This document shows, piece after piece, positions 36,945 through 49,124 of a DNA stretch of 64,000 nucleotides. Positions within the stretch are counted from its first letter, which is position 1. Each line of letters starts with the position of its first letter. Source of the stretch: Aphrophora alni (taxonomy: Eukaryota > Arthropoda > Insecta > Hemiptera > Aphrophoridae); the NCBI GenBank assembly GCA_963513935.1, contig OY740777.1, forward strand, positions 12,015,092 through 12,079,091, given 5' to 3'. The notes beneath the pieces were generated by a model. The model saw only the letters and a program-made list of their open reading frames with translations. It was not told the origin of the DNA and searched no databases. A program made the translations under genes and the position numbers.

Positions 36945-37879
36945 TACAGGATGTAACCAAAAAGGTGGACTGGTTATTCATTTTCGGATTATATACATCA
37001 AAACCATTAAAACATAACAATTAACATATAGTCGAATTCCTTTGAATTTTTCAACTATCCTCCATTTTGTTTTTCCCCAAAAAACATTATAACTTTATAA
37101 ATAGTAAAGATATTGAGTTCAAATTTAGTATGAGTATTTTGTATATTACGTTTTACAAGTGTACCAAACAACAAGACTTTATTTTAATAATTTTCAAAAT
37201 TGCGGCCATTTTAAATCTTTAACGAAAGATATCTCCAAAACCGTTAACTTTCCAAAAATTTACAAGAGACAAAATATTTTTCATTCCTAACGACAAACTT
37301 GTTTTTCTATTTTTTCTGTAGGTAAAAGGATAACCAAGTTATCGACAAAAAACTAAAAATACAATTTCTTGGCGATTTTCCACAACTTTCAAAACTAGTC
37401 TAACACTAACACAATTTTGAATTATGTTCATTTGTATCCATGGAAACCAAGAAAATATACTATTATTATTTAGTAAACAAACCAATTAACAGGTTTATTA
37501 TTTTATTTTTTAACTCGGTTATCCTTTGACCTACAGAAAAGGTAAATAAATCAATTTTATTTGTCGTTTGGAATGAACACTTTTGTCTCCTATAAGCTTT
37601 TTTAGAAATTTATCGGTTTTTCGTTAAAGATTTTTAATTGACGCCAATTTGAAAATTATTAAAATCTTGGTGTTTTGTACACTTGTAAAACGTAACATAC
37701 AAAATACTTATACTAAACGCAATACCTTTACTATTTATGCAGTTATGTTCTTTTAAACAAAATGCCAGATAGAAAGAAAATGAAGAGGAATTCGACTATA
37801 TGTTATTTGACTTTTTTTTGTTTTGATGTATATAATACGAAAATGAATAACCAGCCCATCTTCTTCATTACACCCTGTA
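36945..37879. mobile_element. TA-flanked foldback element, 935 bp
   Basis: It starts TACAGGATGTAACCAAAAAG and ends with CATTACACCCTGTA, with TA directly outside both ends (36943-36944 and 37880-37881). The arms of about 400 bp are inverted copies, for example GTATTTTGTATATTACG against CGTAACATACAAAATAC, and meet around 37430. The arms contain CCATTTTG, ATTATAAC, GATATTGAGTTC and TGCGGCCATTTT in order. TA target sites fit the Tc1/mariner/IS630 group. No transposase frame; a 73-residue frame at 37762-37983 is incidental. Confidence 0.85.
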
Positions 37880-37889
37880 TAACTCTTCT

Positions 37890-39210
37890 ATCCCCCCCCC
37901 CCATGGAATTGAATCAAAATAAATTCACCTTTTCATCGAGATTATATCCAGCCAAAATTAATCAACAAAAATTGCAACTCTAAAATTTTATTAAAGGTTA
38001 TAACAAACTCGAAACTGTGAACAATTTAACTTTTATTAACATAAGGAATATAAATACCACTTTAAAAAAACACACAATCCACTATTAACTTTGTTACATA
38101 TTCACCCATCACACATTTTTCATTATTTTTTAAGATATCACTTAACCTAATTTTTTAGGTATCTATAATTTTAGTATGCAACCAAAATTGTCGTAAAAAT
38201 ACCCAAGATTTATTGAACTTAGAGATTAAGTAGGTTATTCAATTTGTAAATGTATAATTATAAAATAATTATGTTAAATAAATAATCTTGTTAAAACACT
38301 TTACACGTTGTACGATATTATAATTTTATTATTATAAATATATAAAAATATGATTTATTAACAAATTTAACAAGTCAATATTATTTAACTTGCACATAAA
38401 ATAATACAATTTCTGTGACTTTTCTTGACGGAATAACTTTATAAAACCACAGAACCCCATCGTGGAAAAGTACTTTAATACAAGTAATCGCCAAATATAT
38501 AACCTCTAAGACTTTCATGGTTCTAAAACATATCAAGCTTAAGAAGGCCCGAGCAAGCAGTCGGTGTCCCATATTTATAGAACTTTTAAGTTAGCAATTT
38601 CAGCCAAGGAGCTCAGCAGCGATCATACATCTTGCTTATCCAGCATTCCAATTTTAGACCGCCCTAACCCACCCTTTCTCACCCTATTCCGAAGGGGGTA
38701 TGTTTACTTCGTCGTAAACTTTAGCTAGCAATTCCAGTTTCATAACTCTGAATATATTCCAACAATTAAATCTAACTCTAAGTTTACAAACTACTAATGG
38801 CTTTTGGTTGTCCGAAACCATTCAAACTTTCGGAACTAGAATTAAGATTTGAGAACATTAAGATTGGAAAGTGGAGGGGGGGAGTCATGGGCAAAACACA
38901 TTTTCTTAATGGAAATTTACTGAAACATTTGTCGTTTAAAATTATTTACGGTTAATGTATATTGATACATAATTCAGAAATACTTCACTTTTTTTTTAAA
39001 TACGACAGAAATCCCTGTCGTACAAAATATATTCCTCCCTGTAACGATTAATAAACAATAAAAAACATTGTACAATCTTTCCTGAACAAAATCCTAAAAA
39101 TCAAAACTTTACCAAAAATGTTTATAGTCTTCTCTACGAAAAATGATTCGAAAAACATTTTAATTTCTTTATTACAAAGTTTTCTTCTGTATGAGATATA
39201 AGATGATACG
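37890..39210. other. Unique DNA with a GC-richer island at 38560-38890
   Basis: A C run lies near 37893. No gene, repeat or structure recognised in the rest. A 63-residue minus-strand frame at 38381-38572 has no domain. Confidence 0.35.
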
Positions 39211-39215
39211 ATACA

Positions 39216-40165
39216 CAGGGTGTTGAAAAAATTACTGGACCAAACTTCAAGAACTTATTTAGTAGGACAAAGCATCCAAGATATGTCAATTAACATATAG
39301 TTTTGTCTACCCTCCATTTTGTTTATTTTACAAAAAACCGTTATAATTTTGGGAAAAAATTGGATATTGAGTTCGGATTTTGTAAACGCATTTTTTATGT
39401 AGAGTTTTAAACGTGTATCAAAAACATATTTCGTACAGTTTCAAAATGGCTACCGTTAAAAAATTTTAACGGTAGAATATCTCGAAGACCGATATCGCAT
39501 TTTAAACAACCCTACTCATGTTTTACGTAATCTTTTTCTAGTGTACTGCATACCAACTCTAATAGTTATAGTCTAATTCCAAAAAGGCAAAAATTGACAA
39601 TGTGTAATGTCAAATAAGTACAATTAAAACAAATAGCATGAGGTACAAAATTTTGCTCTTTTAACGTCAAACAAAATGAAATATTCATAATTTGTACTAT
39701 AGATAAAAAGATAACTGAGTTCATTTTTAATATCTTGGTAACTGAAAAAAAAGGAAAAAAAAAGAAAAAAAAAAGAAAGAAAAAAACACTTGAAAATATA
39801 TTGTTAGTCATTTTAAAATCATAAAAATTTGCCTATTGTCAATTACCAAGAATTCGTTTTTTTTTGTTTATTCCCTATGTAAATTAATTGGTTTTCGAGA
39901 TAATCGGAATTTGAAATATTTATCCGCCGCCATTTTGAATAAGCACAAAATTAATTCTTCGCTTTTGATATTCCGATAAAAGTTGCCTATAGTAAACTAC
40001 TACTCAATATCTTATTTATTACACAAGTTATAATTGTTTATATCAGAAAACATTAATCATAAGGAAAATAAAAAGTTTTCGGAAATATGTTTATCATATG
40101 TTTCTTTATATTTGGAGGTACAATCATATGCTGTTGTCTGGTTACATATTTCTGAATCACCCTGT
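39216..40165. mobile_element. Foldback element, 950 bp, same family
   Basis: Begins ACAGGGTGTTGAAAAAATTA, ends GAATCACCCTGT. Both arms carry, in mirrored order, GTTATAA, GATATTGAG, AAAATGGC and ATCTCGAA-ACCGAT landmarks, as in the element at 36.9 kb. The arms are more diverged and the centre is A-rich (39748-39786). A clean TA duplication is not seen. No transposase frame. Confidence 0.7.
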
Positions 40166-40204
40166 ATTGTAAAACTGTCAAAACTATATACCGCGCGATA
40201 ATTA

Positions 40205-41112
40205 AGTCACGGGACGGCTTAATTTTTTTTAATCAATACAGATAGAGCTACACAACTTTGCACATTGTTAATGGACACCAAAACCTATTTTAGTAGGCCT
40301 ACGTATTCAGTGGATCGCTACCTTTACAGGGGGACGGCCCACAAGGAGTAAGTAGGAAATCTTAAATGAGAGCATAGGTCGAGTTGTACATCGAATTAAA
40401 GGGCTTTATGAGTAGAACACAATGCCCAAACCTGACCTCAAAGGGTTTACCTTAACTAAAATAGCATGGGCTTAAAGTTCATATTAAATCAAACAAGGAA
40501 AATGGATTAATCATTATAGGCCAAAAAGAGAAAGTTATTTGTGGCTGATAGTGGGTATTCCCGCAAAAAGGAAACACTTGCTTTAGGTGGTTGTTATTAG
40601 TGGCATTCTACTCGTTAGTGAAGACAGACCATAACAGTTTTTCGCTTTATTTGCTTTAAGTTGAAAAATTAGTCTTTGAGGGCTGTCCCCCATTGGAGGT
40701 AAAGAGCCAGTGAGCAGTCTAAACAATATTTTTTTTTAAGCCAGAAATGATTTGCAAAGTTTTCACTTCATAACATCTAACAAACTAGTAAACATTTTTA
40801 AGCTGTTTTCAACATAAGTTACTTGACGGTGTAGCTAATATGTACTTTAAACCCGACTATGGGTCGGGTTTGCGCCATTTTGAGGTCGGGTTTGCGCCAT
40901 TGTGTTCTACTCATAAAGATCTTTAATTCGATGTACAACTTGACCTATGTTCTCGTTTAAGATTTTATACTTAATCCTTGTGGGCCGTCCTCCTGGAAAG
41001 GTAACGGTCCACTGAATACGTACTAAAATAGGTTTTGGTGTCCATTAACAATGTGCAAAGCTTTGTGGTTCTATCTGTAATGGTTAAACAAATATTGAGC
41101 CTTCCCGGGACT
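40205..41112. mobile_element. TA-flanked long-TIR element, 908 bp
   Basis: Ends are AGTCACGGGACGGCTTAAT on the left and ATTGAGCCTTCCCGGGACT on the right, with TA outside both (40203-40204, 41113-41114). The inverted arms extend about 250 bp. Shared landmarks include TTAATGGACACCAAAACC, AGGTCGAGTTGTACATCG, GAGTAGAACACAATG and CAAACC(T/C)GACCTCAAA. The right arm holds a repeated GGGTCGGGTTTGCGCCATT. Internal arm motifs are shared with the next element at 42.0 kb. No transposase. Confidence 0.85.
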
Positions 41113-41114
41113 TA

Positions 41115-41995
41115 TAACAGGCTTTATAATACAATATTTAAATATATAACCTATAAAACAATTTTAAAACTTATTTTTGTTGTTCCAGGGAGAAGTGTAT
41201 GTACATACTGTACTAGAAAGCAGTTATATAGAGAGGATCCTTAGGACAAAACAAAGTTAGATGAACAAAAAGTGTTGACCATACTGTACACCAAACTTTG
41301 TTCGGTCTGGTAAGAGTTAGTTGCAAGTGAACAAATTTTTACAAAATCTCTGTTTCTAAAGAAAACTCAACTTTTTATTACACATGTACTTGCTATAAAA
41401 AACCAAATCTGATTGGTTAAAAAAGATATTTATTAACTGTTGAAATATTTATTTTGAAATTCTTTGAATACAAAAAATGGGGTTTTCAAATGATATTTTT
41501 CTGACCATCACCTGTGCAGTGATCTACAGCCCAAATATAAACAGATTTTGATTAAATATAATAAGACAGTATATTTTCAAAATAACTCCTGATATTTTTC
41601 TTTAATAATGAAGGAAAATTAGGGAATAGTTATCAAACTTAAAACTTCAAATACATCTTTGCTCTGAAATATGTTGATAAATCCAACCAGGAAGAGACAA
41701 AACAAAACATAATGGTAGACAGCTCCCAAAAAATGCAGGTTCTAAAGTTATCGATAACAAATCAAAACGTTTACTACAAATCCGCTTGTTTATGGTTGTA
41801 AAAAAAATAATGAATAATAATGACCCAAAATAGTGTGTAACTTAAAAATGTACAATTAAGATATAATTTCAAATAATACTGAAGTAAAAAAAAAAAAAAG
41901 AAAAATTTGACCATCGTTATTTAGAAAAGTTCGTCAAATACAATTAAAATTTAGAAGAACTTTACATACAAGAGAAGCAAGTTCAGGCTTTATAT
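41115..41995. other. Unique DNA, no gene seen
   Basis: The 69-residue frame ending at 41244 starts inside the preceding element and shows no convincing domain. Confidence 0.4.
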
Positions 41996-42000
41996 AAATA

Positions 42001-42906
42001 TACAGATTGACCGAAAAGTATCAGAAAAAATGTAACATGTTTTGAAAAATTGAAGATTAAGCAATAAAACAAGCTGATCAATAGTATACCTTAAAATCTA
42101 CTTTATGAAGCAACTATCACTTTTGCATCACCTTATTGGAATAGATCGCTGGGAGTTAGAAGAAAAAATTTAATGAAAGCATAGTCGAGTATTACGTCAT
42201 ATTTAAGGTCTCTCTTAGCAGAATAAAATGCTGCAAATCCGATCTCAAAAGTTTTTCCCTATACAAAATGGTGGCTGTTTATTTACAATGCTGGTCTTGT
42301 TGAAAATGGCTTAATTTTCTTTCTTGGTATGAGTTACATAAGTAAAACCCAGACAATCTACGCTGGATGTAAGAAACAGTTTTTCTTGTTAGTGAGTGAC
42401 TTTTCACATCCAGTGGGAACATTATATAAAGAGGACAGACAATGTAAGCCTAGACCAACTAGCACATCAAATTAAACATGTTTTCGATCCTCCTCGTAGA
42501 CCGTTTCCACTGGAGGTAAAATCTCACTGTCAAGAAAAATTGTTCATTACATCCAATGTTGATTGTCGGGATTTTACTGATGTAACCAAGAATGAAAATT
42601 AATTAAGCCATTTTCAACAAACCCAACATTGTAACATTAAATCGCCGCCTTTTGTATAGGGTGAACCTTTTCAAGTCGGATTTCCAGCCTAACAGAGACT
42701 TTTAATATGATGTATAAACTCGACCTATGCTCACATTTAAGATTTTCTTCCGACTCTCTGCGCGCCTTACCCATGAAGTGAAGAAAAATTGATAGTTGCT
42801 TCAAAAAGTAGATGTTAAAGTATACTATTGATGTGCTAAGTTTTATAGCTTAATCTGGAATGGTTAAAAATATAACACCGTTTTGATATTTTTTGGACAC
42901 CCTGTA
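42001..42906. mobile_element. TA-flanked foldback element, 906 bp
   Basis: The left end TACAGATTGACCGAAAAG and right end TTTTTGGACACCCTGTA are inverted, with TA outside each. The arms run about 400 bp each. Matching landmarks are CAATAGTATACCTTAA/TTAAAGTATACTATTG, CTATACAAAATGGTGGC/GCCGCCTTTTGTATAG and TTGTTGAAAATGGCTTAATT/AATTAAGCCATTTTCAACA. The arms also share AGCATAGGTCGAGTT-type sequence with the 40.2-kb element. The 68-residue frame at 42396-42602 lies at the loop and is not accepted. Confidence 0.85.
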
Positions 42907-43194
42907 TATATTATTTTTAAGTAATGTGTAAAAATTTAAGACGGCGTCGATAATTAATTTTTTAAATGACAAATACCAAAGTGATATTTTTCGTGACAAA
43001 TAGTTTTGCTTGGTTAGTAATTAATTTTTTAGATAAGGGTGAAAAAAATCAACTGGCTAAATATGAGACCACTTAACTTTGGTGATTTGATCATTATTTT
43101 AAAATATCAGAATATGAAAACATATTTCCTTTTATTTGTACCATCTTATTCGGTACTTAAAATATACAAATGTTTAGAATATCATATTAATAAG

Positions 43195-44095
43195 GAGAGT
43201 CATATTCCTTCAAGTAAGGACCTAAATTACTCTACTTCCTTTAGCGTACCTTCAACCCGAATTTATTAAGGATAGCTAAGAAAACTACACATTACAATCA
43301 TATACAATTATCCAATGGAAGATCCTAATATTAGAACTGGAATGAATAAAGTGATTTTTTCTAATTTTCCGGTTGTGTTTGTTAATAACTCTCTTTTTTT
43401 TTGTAGTAATAGAAATAGTAGAAAACAAGTTTGGGTGCAATTGGATGCAGATTTTGTAAACTAAAATACGTGAGACCCATTTTATTTTTGAAAATAAATA
43501 CTCAATTTTTTTACATTTTTGAAAGACACTGTTCTTTTTATTGAAAAGAAATACCCAAGTTTTTGAAATCTAGATATTTTTAAGGTTAACAAATTTATCC
43601 AAAATTTAGTAAAACTGAGGTTACATTTCACAAATATCGTATTTCTTATTTCATATAATTTAACTCAGTATTTATTATTTTTCAATACTATTTACTCTCT
43701 CTCCCTTTCTTGAAATAAAACCATATTTAAACAAAATCTGTGAACAACAAATAATATTTGACAAGCATAACATTACGCCATATTGAAAAATGAGTCTTAT
43801 TTTCCTTCGAGGACCTAATTACTCTTCTTTCTTCAGCGTACCTTCAACCTGAATTTATTAAGGATAAATAACATAAGTAAGTCATTTTACTAACAATAAA
43901 ATAGACTACAATATAAACACGGCAATTTACCTATCAAAATTCCTAATATTAGAGCGAGAATTGTTAATTTCAATTTAATTTTCTTATTTTCAAGTTAGGT
44001 TTTTCACAGTAATGGAAATCAAGTTGGCTGCAGATTAAAACGAAACTATGTGAGACCCACAGTATATATATTTTATCTTTGAAAAATACTTGTTT
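43195..44095 (+). repeat. Duplication, period about 592 bp
   Basis: Block 43195-43503 recurs at 43790-44095: GACCTAAATTACTC/GACCTAATTACTC, AGCGTACCTTCAACC, GAATTTATTAAGGATA, CCTAATATTAGA and GTGAGACCCA appear in the same order. The copies are diverged, with about 290 bp of unmatched sequence between. Unidentified family; no supported frame. Confidence 0.75.
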
Positions 44096-44099
44096 ATGT

Positions 44100-45280
44100 T
44101 GGTGGAATTCTGTTTTATAATTTGTACTTCTACAAATATATTTAATAAGTCGTGCCGAGCATGTTTCACCAGCTGCTTTCAACAATGTTGTAGCCTGCGA
44201 GACCTAAGTACAGATTATTAAATTTATTTGTAGAAGTACACATTATTTTATTTATTACGCTTTATTCTTTTTTATAAAAACGACCAACTTTTATGAAATA
44301 AACAGATTTTTATAGATAACACACCTGTCTAAGAAATACCGACAATTTTATCGCACAAAATTAATACGCAATGAGTTAAAATGAAGCTAAAGTACTCCTG
44401 TAGGTAGGATCGATGTACATTTCATAGTTCCGGGTGTTGAGGATGATTTGGAATCTCTATTTTAGAAACTCGTTAGAACGAAATAAAGTCAACGTGATTA
44501 GTATTCAGATATTTTAGTTGCGGACATCGAAGAGGATCTGCCATATATCTCAATTAGTTGAAGCAATAATTCACTTGAAGGAGGTTGACCATTATACAAA
44601 ACTCCTCCTCCAGTTAGAGAGAGAGACGGAAGAGAGATGAAAGAGCGGGGAAAAGAATAATACAAATATAATAAATATCATCCCCAGATACCATCAGTTA
44701 AAATTCAAACTTTCAGAGGTTGAAAAAAACTTCAATAGTTCCATTGTCTTCCATCCCTTCCAAGAACTTCAAAGTGTCACGACTCGAAATCGTCAATCAG
44801 GAACGATCGTGTCGGGACCGTTTAAAAATGAAATGAGGTGTGAAAACCAGACCAAGGACCTGTGGCGGGGTGGAAATAAGAACGTTCTAAATCAGAGGGT
44901 ACAAAGCCTCGGCCAGTTCACACGCGGCGTACACTCTATTTTGGGTCTCATCAAAATAACTGACAAGCACTAAAAGTCAAGGGGATGAAAATAAGGGTGT
45001 ATTTTCACCCTTCTTTCTCAAATGGATACTCTAAGCCGTAGGAATATTGTCAAGGGATGAAAGCAATGTCCATTTACATATTATATTTAGTAAGAACTGT
45101 ATTGTGGGAAGTGTGGCAAGGTGTTTCTACTTGGGGTTGTATTTACCCTGGATTTGTTCCGTCTCATTGAATTTTAAATAGTTAGATGAATAGAAAACAT
45201 CCCATTATGTATCACAGTTTAGAATTATTTCTTTATTTTCTTCCCCTTATGGTTTATTGCGGTTTTTTTTAAACGTGAAC
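44100..45280. other. GC-richer unique island, 44530-45140
   Basis: The longest GC-elevated stretch in the window, with purine runs (44618-44660) and several CpGs (GGGACCG, CACGCGGCGTAC). No long frame, RNA fold or in-window relative was recognised. It is the best candidate here for a conserved regulatory or transcribed non-coding element, but that is inference. Confidence 0.35.
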
Positions 45281-45285
45281 AAACA

Positions 45286-45660
45286 GTGCAATACATTACT
45301 TATAAACTGATGCAAAAAACCGATGTATGTCCAAGCGAAGAAACAAATTTATTGCCGTTATTTTTGAAAATGTTTAAATTTGAAGACATAAATGAAGCGT
45401 TCATTATTTTAACAAAATTATTATTTTCGAAAATTTCATTGCCTTTTAACGACTACAGGAAAAGTAGTGTAGATTGAAAAGTTTATCCACATATAAGCTT
45501 GAAATGTTTTTATATCTAATTTGTTTTGATTACATTAAATTGATCTATTCTGTTCAAAGTCAACGAGCTTTAACGGGAAAAAAATGTCCGTTAAAACACT
45601 CATCGACGGTTAATATTCTTGGTTTTATTGAGGTTATTTATGAATATTACAAATAACTTA
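45286..45660 (+). other. Two adjacent short open frames, unknown
   Basis: Frames 45286-45477 (63 residues) and 45474-45656 (60 residues) are consecutive on the plus strand in different phases, together about 370 bp. Residues such as EETNLLPLFLKMF and EDINEAFIIL look less random than most frames here, but no family is recognised. No flanking splice-site logic could be established. Most likely chance or a decayed coding relic. Confidence 0.2.
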
Positions 45661-46046
45661 GGTGTATTGTTGAGGAAACAGGATTGCCAATTTCAAAACT
45701 CGGCAAACGAAAAATACTCTCCGTGTACATACACTGTCAATCATCTTCATGAATAATTACTTCCTTTTTCAACTTCAAAACGTTGTTTTGTTGTTTATTT
45801 ATGTTATTTTACATGTAAGAGAATTAATCTAACCTACATACGGGACATTTCCTGTTTATTATAAATCAATTCAAATAAACTTAACCTAAAATTCGTTTTG
45901 TTCAGTTGCCGTTCGGAGTGAGCAAAGTAGTGGGCAAAGTGAAACTGTTGAGAAATCAGCTGTTTTGCAAACTAATTTAAATGAACAAAATGCCACTTTG
46001 TCAACAACTGTAAACAAATGAAATTTAATATACTAGAAAAACAATT

Positions 46047-46575
46047 ACAAGAATTCGTGACAGGTTTGAAGCCGATGTAACAGCGGGAAAAGTAAACTAA
46101 AGATATTGTGGAAAAAGAAAGACCTCAACGATTAAAGAATATGGCGATTTAATAATGCAGGCCTTTACACGATCCCAAATAAATCTTACTTGCAACGTTT
46201 CTGTAAAACTGGTAATTAAAAAAAGCAGTGTTCATAGAATTTTACAAGCTCATAAGTGGAGTGCATACATCCTAAGACATGCAAAAAAAAGAAGACGATC
46301 TAAGCAGACAAGTTAGTGTTCTCTGTTTGAAGTTATTTGTTAATGATGGAAGTTCAATTTTATTATTATACATTTTTCGGACATTTGCCATTATTTGTGT
46401 GTTAAAAATCAAATTTTTAAAACACAAATGATGGCAAATGTCCGAAAAATGTACAATAATAAAAGTGAGTGTTGTGTACCGGGGCAAGTGTCAAAAAAAT
46501 TGAAGGTTTTGAAGATTTAATTGTTTGGTTGGATGATGCCACTTTCAAGATTAATGGAAGTTTCAAATTTTCATA
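46047..46575 (+). pseudogene. DDE transposase remnant with HTH region, broken by a palindrome
   Basis: The frame from 46047 reads TRIRDRFEADVTAGKVN, a stop, then CGKRKTSTI, LIMQAFTRS and KKSSVHRILQAHKWSAYI (to about 46276). This matches the paired-helix DNA-binding region of IS630-type transposases in arthropods (R-IRD-F-x-x-G, then SS-HRIL-x-x-KW). The first catalytic block appears at 46523-46570 as VWLDDATFKINGS. Between them sits a palindrome of about 107 bp at 46358-46464. At least one in-frame stop, loss of the linking region and nothing recognisable after INGSF make it dead. Its ATFKINGS block is the same as in the 29.17-kb remnant, so both come from one family. Confidence 0.75.
46358..46464. 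repeat. Near-perfect palindrome inside transposase remnant
   Basis: The left arm, with CATTTTTCGGACATTTGCCAT, is mirrored by the right arm ATGGCAAATGTCCGAAAAATG. Arms of about 44 bp have only a few differences and surround a centre of about 16 bp that is itself AT-symmetric. A 71-residue minus-strand frame crosses it. Confidence 0.9.
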
Positions 46576-46579
46576 ATTC

Positions 46580-47115
46580 ATAATTTAATTGTAGGTGCCA
46601 TATGAAAAACAGATAAAATAACGATTTTAATCAAATTTTATTGAAGTACTGTACCTTCAAGAACGCAAACAAGACGTATGGTCCCAACCTCTCCAAATAT
46701 TCCTGTTTATAAATTCATGGCAAAAAATAGCTTTTTTAAAAATTTCTCAAAATCAACTTTATCCATTTAATTTTAAGAATATAAATAAAACAAACCGCGT
46801 ACAATATTTCAAGTTAAATTACCAGGTCATTATGTAAATGTACAATTATTGTTATTTAACTAGCGTAATGATATTTTGATAACGATTACTTTTTGGTCGT
46901 GCTTATTTACTTTTGAGGATGTGTGAGGAATTTGTGCAATGTTTTTCCACCTTTCATTCTCAAAATAAGATATCTTGGAAAAAATCTTATCTTGACAGTT
47001 TTCACATAAGCTGCTTGCTTAAATTGACTTACATGTCCGGTTTAAAATGATATATGTTCGATCCATCAAAGTTAGTCAAACATCCGGTCTGTCAAAATGT
47101 ATTTACATATCTTTT
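46580..47115. other. Unique DNA, no gene seen
   Basis: It may include unrecognisable 3' transposase sequence. Nothing identified. Confidence 0.4.
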
Positions 47116-47120
47116 TTTAA

Positions 47121-47312
47121 GTTAAATAGGTTATAACATTTTAGTTTTTTTGAAATAGTTTTCTTGTATTATTTGCAGTGTAGCGAAAAATATAGTTCAT
47201 CACTTGGATGGTATATAGGATACCTTTAACGATCCTTGTAGTTAAAGCTCCGGCCTCGGTCGTTAAACTTGAGCTTGTATTGAAAAGCTTCAATTTTGGT
47301 CCTAGTTATATA
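47121..47312 (+). repeat. Dispersed repeat, copy 2 (partner at 1.4 kb)
   Basis: Matches 1368-1560 in the same orientation, strongest over AAATAGGTTATAACATTTTAG and GAAAAATATAGTTCATCACT, more diverged after that. Confidence 0.7.
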
Positions 47313-47449
47313 CTATTTTGAATGTTATGATAAAAAAATATTGCTTTTTAGCAAGAGTTATTAATAATATATAACATGAAAAAAATAGTTACTCCTATCA
47401 TAATCTTTTGTGTGTTCTTAACAATTACTAATTATTTCGTTTGAAGGTT

Positions 47450-47852
47450 GACGAAAACTTAATTATTTTTCAAGATACGGAAAATTAAAAAAAAAATAAA
47501 ATTCTTGTCATTAAATATTATAAATATTTTGTCTCTTATAAAATGTTTGTACTATTTACTATTTCCGAGATACTTGATTTAAAAAAAATTCAACGGTTTT
47601 CATTTTGAATCTTTACATAGTAAAGTTTTGTATCTTGATATAACTTACTGATAAAAAATAGTATAAAAAATGCGCATACCAAATTTAAACTCATAATCTT
47701 ACTAACTTAAAATGTTTGTTTAAACACAAAATGGCCGACAAACAGAAAACTACGCATTTCCGGACCTATGTTCTATGAACTTTTTTTCATTATTTTCAGC
47801 AGTAGAAATCGTCCTGAAATTCCTTAAGTTTCTTTGTGAAACACCCTGTATA
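47450..47852 (-). mobile_element. Half element of the TACAGGGTG foldback family
   Basis: On the minus strand it starts TACAGGGTGTTTCACAAAG. It then carries CGGCCATTTTGTG, ATGAGTTTAAATTTGGTATG, CAAAATGAAAACCGTTG and GTATCTCGGAAATAG, in the same order as one arm of the elements at 36.9 and 39.2 kb. The opposite arm and terminus are not visible, so it is a truncated or single-arm copy. Confidence 0.6.
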
Positions 47853-47859
47853 TTAAGCA

Positions 47860-49100
47860 CTGCAGTTTACTTTGTTTAAGAATAATGACCCAAAATAAAA
47901 CGTTAGTCTGTCTGTCAAATATCGATCAAATTAAAAATATACATAACTCGAAATTTGGTAGTAGCTGCCATTCAAATTTAATTAAAAATCCCAATTTTCT
48001 TAATATCGCACCTAAATATTTCGATACAATTTGCAAAAATATACCTCTAAAGGTAAGATACAAAAGTATTGGTGACCAAAATAAGTAGACAATTTGTAAG
48101 AAATCATTTAAAAGAACAAAGCAACAATCCGAGATGCCGTAAACACTAGGATATTTCTCAAAATACTGTAGGTACGTGTGATTTCCATAATATGTGCTTA
48201 AATTTGAAGATTTCTAACTTAAAATAAAAGCAAAAGCGTAATTATTATTATTATTTTTTATTTATTAAAAATAATTGGATAACCAGACAAGTACGTATAA
48301 GTACGGCTCAAACATTTTGTTTGTTTCTAAAGGTCTTACACACATCCCCCATTTTAATTTAATTCCCACATTACCAATAAAATGGCGTCCGACCACCCAA
48401 AGTGATTGAGAATCCATATAAACCATTTCCACCCTTAGATTAAACCATCAACCCCATCCCCTTTTTATTCTCATCACGAGTAACAGAAAAAAAAATTTCC
48501 ATTTGAAATTGAATATTTACAACAATGTTCTCCCCAGTTTCGAATTCATCCTTCTACCCTTCTCAAATGGCACCCTCTCGAGCAGTTCATTCCTAGAGAC
48601 ACTTTCTTGCTCATAAAATTTCATACTCTGTCAACTTTGTGACAGGTTTTATTTGGTTTATAGCGCTAAGATGGGCCGTATCAAACCGTTTTACCACAAG
48701 TTAAGACCGTGACAGTAATTTGGATTTGTTGTATTAAAATAAACACTCGAGGTTTCAGGGGGAGAGTTGGTCGTTGGGTGAAACAGAAACTATTTTCTAG
48801 ACGATCTACAACCCTCTTACAAGTCTCTGTTATATCCTGTTGATAAATTGTAACTCTATTTCCAGCACATTGATAGATCACACAGAGTTTTCTAATCACA
48901 TATTTCTGATTTTGTCTCTTAACTTGTTATTTTACAAATACAGGTTTGACACTACAGACCACAAAACTAACTTAGTGCCAGCTAGACGGGTTTTCTGTTG
49001 GGTAAAGTCTTTCTTTTAAGGATGTAAAAGAGAAGGTACAAGATCTGATACCGAAAATTGGAAAAGCGCGTCTGTAGATGAACATAAGGAAATCGAAAAT
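47860..49100. other. Unique DNA with a GC-richer patch at 48330-48680
   Basis: A 67-residue plus-strand frame (47885-48088) and a 72-residue minus-strand frame (48681-48899) have no recognisable domain. Confidence 0.35.
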
Positions 49101-49124
49101 CGTAGATTGAAAAACAACCACTCT

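Noticed and set aside
41035..41244. Cysteine-containing frame (CTYCTRK) as a piggyBac-type zinc end
   Set aside because: Only one short C-x-x-C, no further cysteines, and the frame starts inside a foldback arm.
45905..46040. Extension of the transposase pseudogene to an N-terminal start
   Set aside because: This stretch has a coding-like look, but no block I can align to the family, so it was left outside the call.
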